Source of the DNA: Adiantum capillus-veneris
Lineage: Eukaryota; Streptophyta; Polypodiopsida; Polypodiales; Pteridaceae
Length of the DNA: 64,000 bases
Direction of reading: 5' to 3'
Assembly (NCBI GenBank): GCA_014529385.2
Contig: CM043957.1
Location: 90,228,660-90,292,659, forward strand
Below, piece after piece: positions 30,919-43,325 of this stretch. The position numbers were made by a program, and so were the translations under genes. The notes below the pieces were generated by a model, which was given only the letters and a program-made list of their open reading frames with translations, did no database searches and was not told the origin of the DNA. Within the stretch, counting starts at the first letter, position 1; every line of letters starts with the position of its first letter.

Positions 30919-33900
30919 CCGATATAAAGCACCATGCTCTATATTAGCTCCCTAAGGCATGAAGGCCATAGGGTTGGCCTCAAGGGCCCCAAGGGTGCTC
31001 CATATGCCAATGAAAAATACTATTCTCTCTATATTGAGAAGACCTTGTGGGCTAAAGGCCATAGGAACCCTTCTATGATGGATTTTTGACAACCAATCCC
31101 CCTAGGTCAGGATGTTCTATATGCTAGTAAAAACACTATTTGCTCTATAATGGCACCATGTGACTTGAAAGCCATATGGTCCCCTATATTCTAGTAAGAG
31201 CCTCTCCATGCTCTATATTGGAACCCTTTGGCCTGAAGGCCATAGGGTCCGATCTTTGCTAGTAAGAACCGATCTATGCTCTATATTGGCACCCTATGGC
31301 CTGAAGGCCATAGGGTCCCGTGTATGCTAGTAAGAACCTCTCTATGCTCTACACATCCAATGACCCCAAGGCCACAAGTTGCCCTCTATGTTTTGAAGAA
31401 ACCCTTCAAGAGGGTTTTTTGGCAACCTATGGACCCAGGGCCATAGGGTGCTCTCTATGCCATTGAACAACCCTCATTGTTTTGGTACCCTATGGCCCCT
31501 GGTATAAAGCACGATTTGGTCTCTCTATGCTAGTAAGAACTGATCTTTGTTCTATATTGGCACCCTTTGGCCTGAAGACCATAGGGTCCGCTCTGTGCTA
31601 GTAAGAACCGATCTATTCTATATTCTCTATATTCAGGCCATAGGGTCCCGTGTATGCTAGTAAGAACCTCTCTATGCTCTACACATCCGATGACCCCAAG
31701 GCCACAAGTTGCCCTCTATGTTTTGAAGAAACCCTTCAAGAGGGTTTTTTGGCAACCTATGGACCCAGGGCCATAGGGTGCTCTCTATGCCATTGAACAA
31801 CCCTCATTGTTTTGGTACCCTATGGCCCCAGGTATAAAGCACGATTTGGTCTCTCTCTATGCTAGTAAGAACTGATCTTTGTTCTATATTGGCACCCTTT
31901 GGCCTGAAGACCATAGGATCCGCTCTGTGCTAGTAAGAACCGATCTATTCTATATTCTCTATATTCAGGCCATAGGGTCCCCTGTATGTTAGTAAGAACC
32001 TCTCTATGCTCTACACATACTATGACCCCAAGGGCACAAGGTGTCCTCTATGTTTTGAAGAAACCCTTCATGATGGTTTTTTTGCAACCTATGGACCCAG
32101 GGCCATAGGGTGCTCTCTATGCTAGTAAAAACACTATTTGCTCTATATCCCGGAGACTTTGTGGGCTGAAGGCCATAGGTTCCCCTCTATGCTAGTGATA
32201 ACCTCTGTTTTCTCTACGTTGACACCCTGTGGCCTGAAGGCCATAGGGTTCCTTGTATGCTAGTAAGAAGCTCTCTATACTCTATGCTCTATGCTCTATA
32301 TTGACATACTATGGCCCCATGTATAAAGCACTATTTGGTCTCTCTATGTTAGTAAGAACCGATCTATGCTCTATATTGGCACCCTTTGGCCTGAAGGACA
32401 TAGGGTCCCCCCTATGCTAGTAAGTAACTCTCTATGTTCTACACACCCTATATGTTTTGAAGAAACCCTTCATGAGGGTTTTTTGGCAACCTATGGACCT
32501 AGGGCCATAGGATTCTCTCTATGCCATTGAGGAGACCTTGTGGGCTGAAGGCCATAGGGTCCCCTCTATGCTAGTAAGAACCTCTGTTTTCTCTATGTTG
32601 ACACCCTGTGGCCTGAAGGCCATAGGGTTCCCTCTATGATATTAAGAAGCTCTCAATGCTCTATGCTCTATATTGACATCCTATGGCCCCAAGGCCACAA
32701 GGTGCCCTCATAGTTTTGTAAAAACCCTCATTGTTTTGGTACATTATTCTCCCAAGTATAAAGCACTATTTGGTGTCTCTATGCTAGCAGGAACCGATCT
32801 ATGCTCTATATTGGGACCCTATGGCGTTCAGGCCATAGGGTTCTATGTATGCTAGTAAGAACTTCTCTATGCGCTACACATCTTATGACCCTAAGGGCAC
32901 AAGGTGCCTTGTTTGTTTTAAAGAGACCCTTCATGAGGGTTTTTTTGGCAACCTATGGACCCAGGGCCATAGGGTGCTTTATATGCCAATTAAAAACACT
33001 ATTGCTCTATATTGATGAGACCTTGTGGGCTGAAGGCCATAGGGTCCCCTCTATGCTAGAACCTCTGTTTTCTCTATATTGAGACCTTGTGGCTTGAAGG
33101 CCATAGGGTTCCCTCTATGGTAGTAAGAAGCTCTCTATGCTCTATGCTCTATGCTCAAATGCTCTAAATTGACATCCTATGGCCCCAAGGCCACAAGATG
33201 CCCTCATTGTTTTGAAAGAACCCTCATTGTTTTGACACCTTAAGGCCCCATGTATAAAGCACTATTCGGTTTGTCTATGCTAGTAAGAACCGATCTATGC
33301 TCCATATTGGGCGCCTGTGGCCTTCAAGCCATAAAGTCCCCTGTATCCTTGTAAGAACCTCTCTATGCTCTACACATCTTAAAGAAACCATTCATGACAG
33401 TTTTTTGGCAACCTATGGACCCAGGTCCATAGGGTGCTCTCTATGCCAGTAAAAAACACTATTTTCTCTATATTGAGGAGACCTTGTGGGCTGAAGGCCA
33501 TAGGTCCCCTCTATGCTAGTAAGAATCTCTGTTATCTCTATATTTACACCCTGTGGCCTGAAGGCCATAGGTTCCCTCTATGGTAGTAAGAAGCTCTCTA
33601 TTCTCTTTGCTCTATGCTCTATGCTCTAAATTGACATCCTACGGCCGCAAGCACTATTTGGTCTCTCTATGCTAGTAAAAATCGATCTATGCTCCATATT
33701 GGGAGCCTGTTGCCTTCAGGCCATAGAGTCCCGTGTATTCTAGTAAGAACCTCTCTATGCTCTACACATCTTATGACCCTAAGGACACAAGGTGCCGTGT
33801 ATGTTTTAAAGAAACCATTCATGATATTTTTTTGGAAACCTATGGACCCAGGTCCATAGGGTGATCTCTATGCCATTAAAAAACACTATTTTCTCTATAT

Positions 33901-34080
33901 GGAGGAGACCTTGTGGGCTGAAGGCCATAGGGTCCCCTCTATGCTAGTAAGAACCTGTGTTATCTCTATATTGACACCCTGTGGCCTGAAGGCCTTAGGG
34001 TTCCCTCTATGGTAGCAAGAAGCCATTTAAACTCTTTGCTCTATGCTCTACATAGAGATCCTATGGCCCAAAGGCCACAA
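30919..34080 (+). repeat. Family B satellite, long array
   Basis: Units of the type CTATGCTAGTAAGAACCTCT, CTATGCTCTATATTGGCACC, GGCCTGAAGGCCATAGGGTC, GGCAACCTATGGACCCAGGG, TTTTGAAGAAACCCTTCA. Higher-order periods are obvious, with the most uniform part at 31,300-32,110. ORFs here are translations of the repeat. No host gene is visible. Confidence 0.9.
31315..32110 (+). repeat. 330-bp higher-order repeat within family B
   Basis: GTCCCGTGTATGCTAGTAAG starts at 31,315 and 31,645; a third version (GTCCCCTGTATG) starts at 31,977. The copies are nearly identical across about 330 bases, including CCTTCAAGAGGGTTTTTTGG and the odd CTATTCTATATTCTCTATAT run. Such uniformity against a diverged background means recent local amplification. 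Confidence 0.9.
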
Positions 34081-35400
34081 GGTGCCCTCATTTTTTCAGA
34101 TGGAAAGTAGGGCACCTTGTGACCCTAGGGAACATAGGGAATCCTATGGCCCTTGAGATTGTAGATTGTCACCCTATGGCCCTTGGACCACAAGGTCTTT
34201 AGATGGGACAAAAGGCATCGAAGGGCCCGAGGGTGGCCTACGTACATAGGGTACACAATGGTGCATATTAACGGGCACCATGGCAGCCCCATGCACCTAG
34301 GGCTCTAGGGCCATAGGATCTCCAAAAGGAACATAGGGAATCATATGGCCCTTGCGATTGTACATTGCCACCCTATGGCACTTGGGCCATAGGGTCTTCA
34401 GATGGAACATAGGGCACCTTGTTACCCTAGGGAACATAGGGAATACTATGGCCCTTCAGATTGTAGGTTGTCACCCTATGGCCCTTGGGCCACAAGGTCT
34501 CTAGATGGGACATAGGGCACCCTGTGATCCTATGGATATAGGGCCATAGGATCTCCAAAAAAACATATGGAACCCTATGGCCCTTAAGATTGTACAAATA
34601 CACCCTATGGTCCTTGGGCCACAAGGTCTCAAGATGGAACATAGGACACCTTTTGATCCTATGGCCATAGGTTCCTTATGTTCCTTTTGGAGATTTTATG
34701 GCGCTAGGACCATAGGATCTTCAGAAGGAACATAGGGAACCATATGATCCTATGTCCGTAGGGCCCTATGTTCCTTTTGGAGATCCTATGGCCCGAGGAC
34801 CATAGGATCTCCAAAAGGAACACACTAAACCCTGTGATCCTATGTCCGTAGGGCCATATGTTCATTTTGGAGATCCTATGGCTTGAGGACCATAGGATCT
34901 CCAAAAGGAACGTAGGGAACCCTATGGCCCTTGAGATTGTACATTCCCACACTATGGCCCTTGGGCCACAAGGTCTCCAATAGGTCACCCTTTGATCCTA
35001 TGGCCCTAGGTTCTTTATGTTTCTTTTGGAGATTCTATGGCCCTAGTGCCACCCTATCTCCAAAAGGAACATAGGGAACCCTATGGCCCTTGAGATTGTA
35101 CATTGCCACCCTAAGGCCCTTGGGCCACAAGGTCTCTAGATCGGACATAGAGCACCATTTGATCCTATGGCCATAGTGTCATATATATGTTTTGGAGATC
35201 CTATGGCCCTATGGCCATAGGATCTTCAATAGGAACATAGGGAACCCTATGACCCTTGAGATTATACATTGTCACCCTAAGGCCAGATGGGACATTGGTC
35301 ACCTTATAGTACGATGTGAGACCACCCTATGGCCTTATGGTCATAGGGTGCCTTAGGGCCATATGTTACTCTTTAGTATGAGGTGAAACCCTATGTAGCC
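34081..35400 (-). repeat. Family B satellite, different subfamily
   Basis: Units around CCTATGGCCCTTGAGATTGT, ATTGCCACCCTATGGCCCTT, GGGCCACAAGGTCTC, CTCCAAAAGGAACATAGGGA and CTTTTGGAGATCCTATGG. Block order and orientation differ from the 30.9-34.0 kb array; the long frames in this part are on the minus strand. Confidence 0.85.
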
Positions 35401-36890
35401 ACACCCTGTCTGCCCTTCTAAAGATTCAATGTCTAGTTTTATTTTAGTGACTACAAATGAATTTAAAGAAACTATATTACACCATATCTTACAAGCACAT
35501 ATAGTGTATAATTTCTTTCCCACCTTCTTGCCTCTTTTTTTTTCCATCCTCCTGCAATTGAACCCTAATCCATCCTCATACAACAGGGTGCTCTACTCGT
35601 CCTCTTACAACGTGTGCCTAACTCCCCACAACCCAATTACAGGTATCCATAGTTTCAGCATTTTCTGTAGTTATTGTCTTTTGCATTTGCAGGTTTATAA
35701 TTTTTTGTTGTAATTAGAGATTTTTGCAGTTAGAGTTTTACAATTTTACAATATTAGGTCACTTATGAGGAGTTTTGTGTTTTACAGATTTAGGTCCCTA
35801 ATAAGAGTTTTTCGTTTTACAAATTTAGGTCCCTAATTAGTGTCTTCTATTTTATATTTTTAGGTCTCTAATTAGAGTATTCTGTATTACAGTTTTAGAT
35901 CTCTAATTAGAGATTTTTCTGTTTTATAGTTCTACAGTCTTCATTGTTTTAGAGATGTAATTAATGATTTTTGTTTATTGTTCTAGAGAGAGGTGATTCA
36001 CAACACTGCTAAAACGTAATTAGATTAAGAACAGTTAAAACTGAATTAAGAAAAAAGATTAGGATTTCTACAGGTTACCGCTGAGTAAATCTGTGTTTGA
36101 TGAAAACCGGCTGCAGAAGTAGCAAGCAGTAACTTAGGTGTGTTGAGGGCGCGACGATGATGTTTACAGATCTTTGTTTGGGAGGTCCCGACAGCAGTCC
36201 TTCTGTTGAGGGTTGTGGCGATGGCTTCGCGTATATTTGTGTGCGCGTCGCAACGATGGCGTAGAACTGTATGCGTAGGGAGAGAGGGAGAGAGAGACAA
36301 AGAAAGACGAAGGCTTTTGTGTAGGTTTCGAGCAAGAAACGAGAGAGAGAAAGAGAGCGATAGCGCATAAAAAATTGTGGTAGAGAGAGAAAGAGAGAGA
36401 TAAGGTTAGTTAGATTAGGTTAGAAATTCAAAATTCGAATTTTGAATGAGGGGTTGTTCTCACGGGTTTGCAGTCGAGATTACTAGATGTCTAGGCTTTG
36501 TGCGAAAATGAGACATAGCTCGTCGGCTCCGAAATTGAAAGAGCTTTTCAGCACATTAAAAAAAAAAGAGTATGGACAAAAAAAGTTGGTGCAAGGCTTT
36601 GTCAATGTCCATATCTTTGTAGTACGAGTGGAACGACACCCATGAAGCAAAATTTGACTTCAGAATCAAAATCTGCATAGTAAAAAATACACTCAAAATA
36701 GTTAAATTTTAAAAACATTATCCCGAAAATTGTGCGCTATTTTTTTGTCCGATATCAATAAGTGTATTTGAAAACCCATTATGACAAAGTTTGTCGTAGC
36801 GTTAAATTTTTTTTAATTACTTTTTATTTATTTTTTTAATTTATGCCACTTGCGGATATCCCTTGAATGGCCAAAATTATTATGAAGACA
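35400..36890. other. Unique spacer with short tandem repeats and GA-rich block
   Basis: Separates two family B arrays. At 35,755-35,935 a unit of about 40 bases (TTTAGGTCCCTAATTAGAGT with TTTTCTGTTTTACAG) is repeated about four to five times and diverged. At about 36,270-36,400 the plus strand is rich in GAGAGA. On the minus strand this resembles the CT-rich leader of a plant transcript or LTR, with an open frame of 97 codons (36,075-36,368). I find no recognisable protein or LTR end. Confidence 0.4.
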
Positions 36891-38890
36891 CCTCAGCCAC
36901 CCCTGGGCTCACACCATAGGACGGCAATGTTGGAGGTCAAGGATCAAAGCGTGCACTCAGTTCCATCTAAAAATCCTATGTCCTAGGGTTTTCTTCTTCT
37001 ATCTTTTGAGATCCTTGTGGCCCTACGGTGGCAATGTGAAAGCTTGTGGACCTAGAGCCATAGGGTGGCAATGTATAAGCTCAAGAGCCATAAGTTTCCC
37101 TATATTCCATTTGGAAATCCTATGGCCCTAGGGTTTAGGGGCGACAATAGATAAGCTCCAATACATAGCCCCATGTTCCAGTTGGAGATCCTATGGCCCT
37201 AGGTCCACGACAATGTATAAGCTCAAGAGCCATACGTTGCCCTACTTTGTAGTTGGAGATCCTATGGCCCTAGGGTCATGGGGTGGCAATACGTAAGCTC
37301 AAGGGCCATAGGGTGCTACATGTCCCATATGGAGATTCTACGGCCCTAGGGCCATGGGGTGGCAATGTATAAGCTCAATGGCCATACATTGCCTATGTTC
37401 CATTTGAAAATCATATGGCTCTAGGGTAATGGGGTGGAAATGTATAAGCTCAAGGGCCATACATTGCCTATGTTCCATTTGGAAATCCTATGGCCCTAGG
37501 GTCATGGGGTGCCACATGTCCCATATAGAGATCCTATGGCCCTACGGCCATGGGGCTGCATTGATATCTTGGCCACCCTTGAACCCGCACCCTTGAGCTT
37601 AGGGGCCTTAGGTTCTCTTATTGTATGTTGTGAGATCTTGTGGACCTAGGGCCATAGGGTGGCAATGTATAAGCTTAAGGGCCATACATTGCCTATGTTC
37701 CATTCGGAAATCCTATGGCCCTAGGGTAATGGGGTGGCAATGTATAAGCTCAAGGGGCATACATTGCCTACGTTCCATTTGGAAATCCTATGGCCCTAGG
37801 GTCATGGGGTGCCACATGTCCCATATAGAGATCCTATGGCCCTAGGGTCATGGGACTGCATTGATATCTTGGCCACCCTTGAACCCACACCCTTGAGCTT
37901 AGGGGCCTTAGGTTCTCTTATTGTATGTTGTGAGATCTTGTGGCCATAGGGCCATAGGGTGGCAATGTATAAGCTCAAGGGCCATACATTGCCTATGTTC
38001 CATTTGGAAATCCTATGGCCCTAGGGTCATGAGGTGGCAATGTATAAGCTCAAGGGCCATAGGGTGCCACATGTTCCATAGAGAGATCCTATGGCCCTAG
38101 GGCCATGGGGCTGCATTGATATCTTAGCCACCTTTGACATCGTGGCCATAGGTTGTCTTTTTGTATGTTTTGAAGTCTTGTGGCCCTAGGGCCATAGGGT
38201 GTCAATGCTCACACCCTTGGGCTTAGGGCCATAGGTTGTCTTTTTGTATGTTTTGAAGTGTTGTGGCCCTAGAGCCATAGGGTGTCAATGCTCACACCCT
38301 TGGGCTTAGGGCCATAGGTTGTCTTTTTGTATGTTTTTAAGTCTTGTGGCCCTAGGGCCATAGGGTGTCAATGTATAAGCTCAAGGGCCATACGTTGCCT
38401 TATGTTCCATTTGGAAATCCTATAGCCCTAGGGTCATGGGGTTGCAATGTATAAGCTCAAGGGCCATACATTGCCTATGTTCCATTTGGAAATCCTATGG
38501 CCCTAGGGTCATGGGGTTGCAATGTATAAGCTGAAGGGCCATACATTGTCGTATGTTTCATTTGGAGATCTTATGGCCCTAGGGTCATGGGGTGCCATAG
38601 GATGTATATATACTTGACATGAAACTCCATGAGGTGATCTTGAGCACAACCCTATGGCCTTCAGGCCTTAGGGAGCTAATATAGAGCAAATATGCTTTAT
38701 ACCGGCATAGAGAGCTATGGCCCTGGGGCCATAGCAAAACAATGAGGGTTTTTTGGAAACAATGAGGGCGCCTTGTGGTCTAGGGGCCATAGGAAGTCAA
38801 TATAGATCATAGAGCATAGACGATGGAGCATAGAGCACAAAGAGATTCTTAGTATCATAGAGGGAACCCTATGACCTTCAGGCCACAGGG
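36890..38890 (+). repeat. Family B satellite, third array
   Basis: Units such as GGTGGCAATGTATAAGCTCA, AGGGCCATACATTGCCTATG, TTCCATTTGGAAATCCTATG and GCCCTAGGGTCATGGGGTG. A 300-bp higher-order unit is marked by CTGCATTGATATCTTGGCCA at about 37,556 and 37,856, with a shorter version from about 38,111. The last 250 bases (38,640-38,890) are in inverted orientation relative to 21,600-21,796. Confidence 0.9.
38640..38890 (-). repeat. Inverted paralogue of the empty gypsy insertion site
   Basis: Read on the minus strand, this segment matches 21,600-21,796 joined directly to 30,919-30,985: GCCATAGCTCTCTATGCCGG, then TATAAAGCA, then CTCTATATTAGCTCCCTAAG. It lacks the 9.1-kb element and therefore shows the pre-insertion state. 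Confidence 0.8.
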
Positions 38891-38998
38891 TGCTTCTCAT
38901 GAAACACCCACATACATACTTGTTATGCTTTATGCTACGTAAATCAATATACTTTGCAAGTGGTTTGTTTAACAATTATTCTTGCAATCTTCTTGCAG

Positions 38999-39534
38999 AT
39001 ATGGCTAATTTCAATCATGGTGATAGAGTGTGCATGTTTGTAGCGACACAAAAGGTTGCCATTGGAACTGTATTTGAAATAAATCCAACTGCATATTGTT
39101 CTGGCATTCTTATTGGGGAAGGCAATGTATCGGTGTCAGTTGATTTGTGTTTTGAAAAGAAAGCACTAATCCCTTTTCCAACAATGGATGCATTGACAGT
39201 GGGAGATGCTTTTCATAGTATTGTGAAATGGAGTAGTGGGTTGTTGCAACATATAAATGAGATGCAGTACAAAGGGGCTTCTATGCATGAGGCTGACAAA
39301 GCAGAAGGAGCATTGGATTCACAATGTAATGGAATGAGCTACAGAGAGGTTTGGAAGGATAAGAGGGTTCAACTTTGAGATGAAAGCAAAACACATGTAG
39401 TAGCCAAAGGGGTTGTCATGTACGTGTGTCCGTTTGACTCTGTAAACTTTGGTGAGCTAGGTGAAGATAACATTGTTCGGGGGTGTAGCATGCCTCTGTG
39501 TATCCAATTTAAGGTTTGGATTTGGAGAGGATAG
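38999..39534 (+). pseudogene. DUF8039-like exon, one in-frame stop
   Basis: A good acceptor (CAATCTTCTTGCAG) ends at 38,998 and an ATG follows at 39,001: MANFNHGDRVCMFVATQKVA. Further features are IGTVFEI, GEGNVSVSVDLCFEKKALIP and VGDAFHSIVKW. A polar loop, a G-x-V-x-V-S-V-D strand and a final hydrophobic W-containing helix recall DUF8039, a domain linked to plant En/Spm-type transposase genes; this is recognition by pattern only. A TGA at 39,376-39,378 ends the main frame, but the same frame continues as DESKTHVVAKGVVMYVCPFD to a TAG near 39,532. The stop is probably a mutation. It lies between family B satellite and unique sequence. Confidence 0.4.
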
Positions 39535-41640
39535 GGTCTCCGGCTATGGATATGGTCTTCTCTATATTCGAGTTTATGGTCGGATTGACTTACCCTAACC
39601 CTTGGCGTGTATGGGAATGGATATCTGTCTGTGCTTTGATCATGCTACCTGGATTTTTCGCACTACTTTGTGACTGTTGTTTTTCTAGACCAACTGGGTT
39701 GCTATACAGTCACTACTGACAGGCTGTTTGGGATGAGTATGCTTAGACTCTTGGCACTATATGTTGGTGGCATATTGGATAGAGTGAGGGTATATGCTTG
39801 CGGATATTTTTGCTGCCGAGAAAGAGACAGTTGACTGTTTTTTGCACTATTATTTGACTGTTGTTTTTAGACCAACTGGATTGCTTGATTATATATTTGC
39901 TACCGAGCAAGAGACAGTTGAGATGATTACACTTATGGTAATTTGAATTTAGGGTAATCATTATAGCGTAATGGAACTTGCAAGCAATCCAATATGCTTT
40001 AAAGGTGGTACTGACCATGTATCCATGGCATGGTGGGTTTCGTTCGGGTGTGTTACTAGGAATGTTGAAATAAAGGAAGGATCGGATCCTTGCCATGATT
40101 TGATATAGGATAGCTTATGCTATCGTATGTTGTCTTAGCCAATTTGCAGTTTCGGTTGCCTTTCTTTCTATGGATATTTTGCAGACACTTTTTCGGGTGC
40201 GGACTGTTGCATAGCTCACTCTATCTGTCAAGGAGTAAAGTGTGCAACAGAGAGCAGTTTCGGGCTACTGGACTGCTCTTCCCTCTCAGTTTGAGGGTTC
40301 TAACATACCCTAAGTCTTAGCATTATCTGATAATGCTGAGTGGTTGGACTGAGTTTTAGTGTATGACTATGTGAGGTTCCTTGCCGATGATGGAAAGGTA
40401 AGATTTCTATTGCTGGTCTTGACTGGTTTGTTTTGCCGATTGTTTTTTCTGACTCTTGGCAGTATTTGGTAAATGGTATATTGGTAAGTGGACTGGCTAA
40501 TTTGACTTGCTGATGGATAAAATGCTGCCTAGACAGCAGGACGAGTAAAAGTTCTACTTTTGGCTGACTTGGGTCTCGGATCTTTTACGACCGTATAAAG
40601 TTCCGTGAAGATCCTTGCCATGGATTGAGGTATGTAAAGGCAAGATACCCCTTGCTGGTCTTGACTGTTTTTTTGCCGATAATTTTTTGCCAACTCCTGG
40701 CAGTATATGGTAGTGGTATATGGGAAAGGGTTACTGAACTTTTTCGACTGGATTACTGGTGAATTAAAATGCTGCCTAGACCGATTGGCTGCTTGTAAAA
40801 GGTTCTTATCATTACTGTGAATTTCATTTGAAATGGGGCTGTGGCTCAAAAGATTGTTAAAATTTATTTAAAATTAGGTTCTCTGAAATCTTTATGATGG
40901 TAAAAGTACTGGAAGAAAAAGATAGCCCTTGTCATTGACTATTTAAATCTGATTAATAACACTAAAATCTGACTACATATTAACATAAGAAACAATTGGA
41001 ATAGCATGAACATTGTTCTGGGCTATAAAAACTTCACTTAAAAGAATGGAAGGAAAGAATTCAACTTGAACCAGAACTGAAAAGTTGTTTTCAAATTCTA
41101 AACCTTAGCAGCATGATTTTTTTCTCTTTTGGTACCTTGGTGACATGGATGACAACTAGGTCACCCCAGTTACCTGCAATGTTGTTTGGAAGCTAACAAA
41201 TGGTTTGTTTTCTTACTGTGGATGCAGGTAAGGGTGTCCTTTCCTTGGCTGCTATTTGAGAGGATGAAATGCTGTATACTTTCTACTATAACATTTATTA
41301 GGACCTTCTTTCCCTAATATGGCCTGACATTGGCATGTATTTTTTAGATATTCAGTCGAAAGGAATACATGATTGTGTACTTTGACTTTAGACATTGGTT
41401 TTTGTAGTTCATCTCATGTGTTATGTATATTGTAAATAGACTAAACTCTCTCTCGTTAAGCACATGGGTGCCTTGGGTCTTAGATCCATGACACCAGAAC
41501 CAAGTCTTCAGTAAGTTTTCCTTAGGAAATACGGTTGGAAACTGGATTTTCTATGGAAGGGGGTATCCCACACAACCTTTATGACATATGTCTTGGTTGG
41601 TTTTATGATGGAATACTTACCAGCTTCTTTTTTTAGATCT
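39535..41640. other. Gene-poor spacer with two diverged duplications
   Basis: A segment at about 39,655-39,700 recurs at about 39,836-39,885 (GACTGTTGTTTTTAGACCAA, then TGGATTGCT). A longer one at 40,370-40,545 recurs at about 40,607-40,790 (GCTGGTCTTGACTG, TGGCAGTAT, AAAATGCTGCCTAGAC), a period of about 240 bases. No ORF with a recognisable domain is present. A pyrimidine-rich tract and TTTTTTTAG at about 41,628-41,637 form a plausible splice acceptor for the next ORF. Confidence 0.5.
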
Positions 41641-41647
41641 TACTAAT

Positions 41648-42883
41648 ATGACTTATGTCTCGGCTGCTCTTGACCTTTCCACCCTTCCCTTTTCCCCGGC
41701 ATCCTTGCTGGTGATTAAACTCATTCAGGACCCTTTGGCGGTTTCTTTATTAAACCAATCCTCAAAAGTTACAGAGCACCATGACTCTATAATGAATCTG
41801 CTAACCTTTAATGACTGGGTTCTAATCCTCGCCAATCTAGTGGCTGAGATGAAAGAAGGAGTTCTTCACCTTCAAAACTTGGCTTCTAACCTTGCTGCTA
41901 TTGAAGAAAGTCACAAATCTGATCTTCTTCTATTCTCGGCAAAAGAAGCCGACCTGTCTAATTTTATCAGGAAACTATGTGGCCTTGCTTCTTGTTTTTC
42001 CACTTCTAAATCTTTTGATCCTGCTAAGGCTCCCAAAAGCCTATTTTGTAGGGATGATGCTGCTATTGAAGCACTTAAAAGCTTTCAGCAAGGACTCAGC
42101 TCGTCTAGTGAAACTTCTTTACAAGACATGGTCCCAAAAGTTTCAAAGTGTTTTCCCTTCTTACCTCCAAGACAAATTGCTATCGAAGGGATAGAGCTGG
42201 ACCATCAGCTTTGGGAGCTGCAAAACAAGGCTTTTGTGGCACCTATCTCGATTGAGACTTGGGTTTTTCTTGCAGCCTTACCTGCCTCAACTAGTGAAGA
42301 TTGTCGGCTGGAAACCCTCGAAGGAGTTCAGTTCTTGGACAAAGGTGATGTCATCAAAGCACCCTTTAGTATGCATTTCTTAGATTCAAGGAAATGCCCC
42401 ATCTTATCTGGCATTTATGTCAAAACCAAGGGAACTATGACCTTTTCTAAACAAAGTAGTGAATTCTATTCTAAATCCATCTGGAACATCTACCGCCCCT
42501 ACATCAAATGTTCTTGCAAAGCTTTAGATGCAAAAGATGATTGTGAGAGTAACATCCTTTGGTTTGATCATGCAATTTGGTTCCTCCTCAACCATCTGGA
42601 AGACCTCTTCCCATCACACACAGAAGAGCATTTTCTACCTATTATTTGTTCTTGGCTTGGAGATCAGGCTAGGGAAGCTGTGCGAGCCCACATAGCTTAC
42701 CTTCACTTTAGAAACTTCATGTATGAGTCTCTGAAAGAGTTAAAGTTAGATGCACCAAGTCATTTACTCTCTAATTTAAGTGCTTTTAAAGGCATCAAAC
42801 ATATCCTATCCCTTCTTAAACCTTCACTGGATGCAGATGAGTCTCTTAACCTCAAAAGACCTATGTTAACACTAGGTTGGTAA
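41648..42883 (+). CDS. Unknown 411-codon ORF truncated by a transposon end
   Basis: A long ATG-started ORF (MTYVSAALDLSTLPFSPASL) preceded by a likely acceptor about 11 bases upstream, so it may be an internal or terminal exon. The protein looks mostly helical, with hydrophobic heptads, clustered Cys/Trp in the middle (WNIYRPYIKCSC) and an EEHFLPIICSWLGDQAREAV segment. I do not recognise a domain. The last five residues (LTLGW) and the stop come from the terminal sequence TTAACACTAGGTTGGTAA of the DNA transposon that starts at 42,866, so the natural C terminus is lost. No continuation is seen after the transposon and microsatellites. It could be a gag-like or a plant-specific protein. Confidence 0.55.
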   Translation: MTYVSAALDLSTLPFSPASLLVIKLIQDPLAVSLLNQSSKVTEHHDSIMNLLTFNDWVLILANLVAEMKEGVLHLQNLASNLAAIEESHKSDLLLFSAKEADLSNFIRKLCGLASCFSTSKSFDPAKAPKSLFCRDDAAIEALKSFQQGLSSSSETSLQDMVPKVSKCFPFLPPRQIAIEGIELDHQLWELQNKAFVAPISIETWVFLAALPASTSEDCRLETLEGVQFLDKGDVIKAPFSMHFLDSRKCPILSGIYVKTKGTMTFSKQSSEFYSKSIWNIYRPYIKCSCKALDAKDDCESNILWFDHAIWFLLNHLEDLFPSHTEEHFLPIICSWLGDQAREAVRAHIAYLHFRNFMYESLKELKLDAPSHLLSNLSAFKGIKHILSLLKPSLDADESLNLKRPMLTLGW

Positions 42884-43325
42884 CCTAACAGGACATAAAA
42901 GTGTCCTTTCAGGGTTTTAAAAAATACCTCCAAGACCATAGTAGATCCACTCATTTTGTAAAATCCTTTCTTGAGGTTATAGTTCAAGTCCTACTACACA
43001 TGGAAAAAATAAGAAACTTGTAAAATTTCTCATCTTTTGGTCGCACCAAGCCTCCAAAGTTGATGGACCAGTACATTTTCATCAAAACAGTCATTTCTTA
43101 TGTTTTGCTGCATAAAAATAAGATTAGGGATTTTTGTAGGACTTGAGATAAATTCCCTAGTTAACTTCAATGGGCTGGTGATCAGAACATATGATTGCTT
43201 CTCACTCACTATTTTTTGTTTTGCCAAAAGAAATAGGTACAAAAAAGTTGAATTTTTACCATTTTGCAAACCTATCATCAAAGTTTCTATAGCCACGCTC
43301 AATACAAATAATATATGCATGTTTT

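Noticed and set aside
34427-34988. ORFs with LWPKGHRV-like repeats in family B satellite
   Set aside because: Translations of the palindromic repeat, present on both strands and in several frames.
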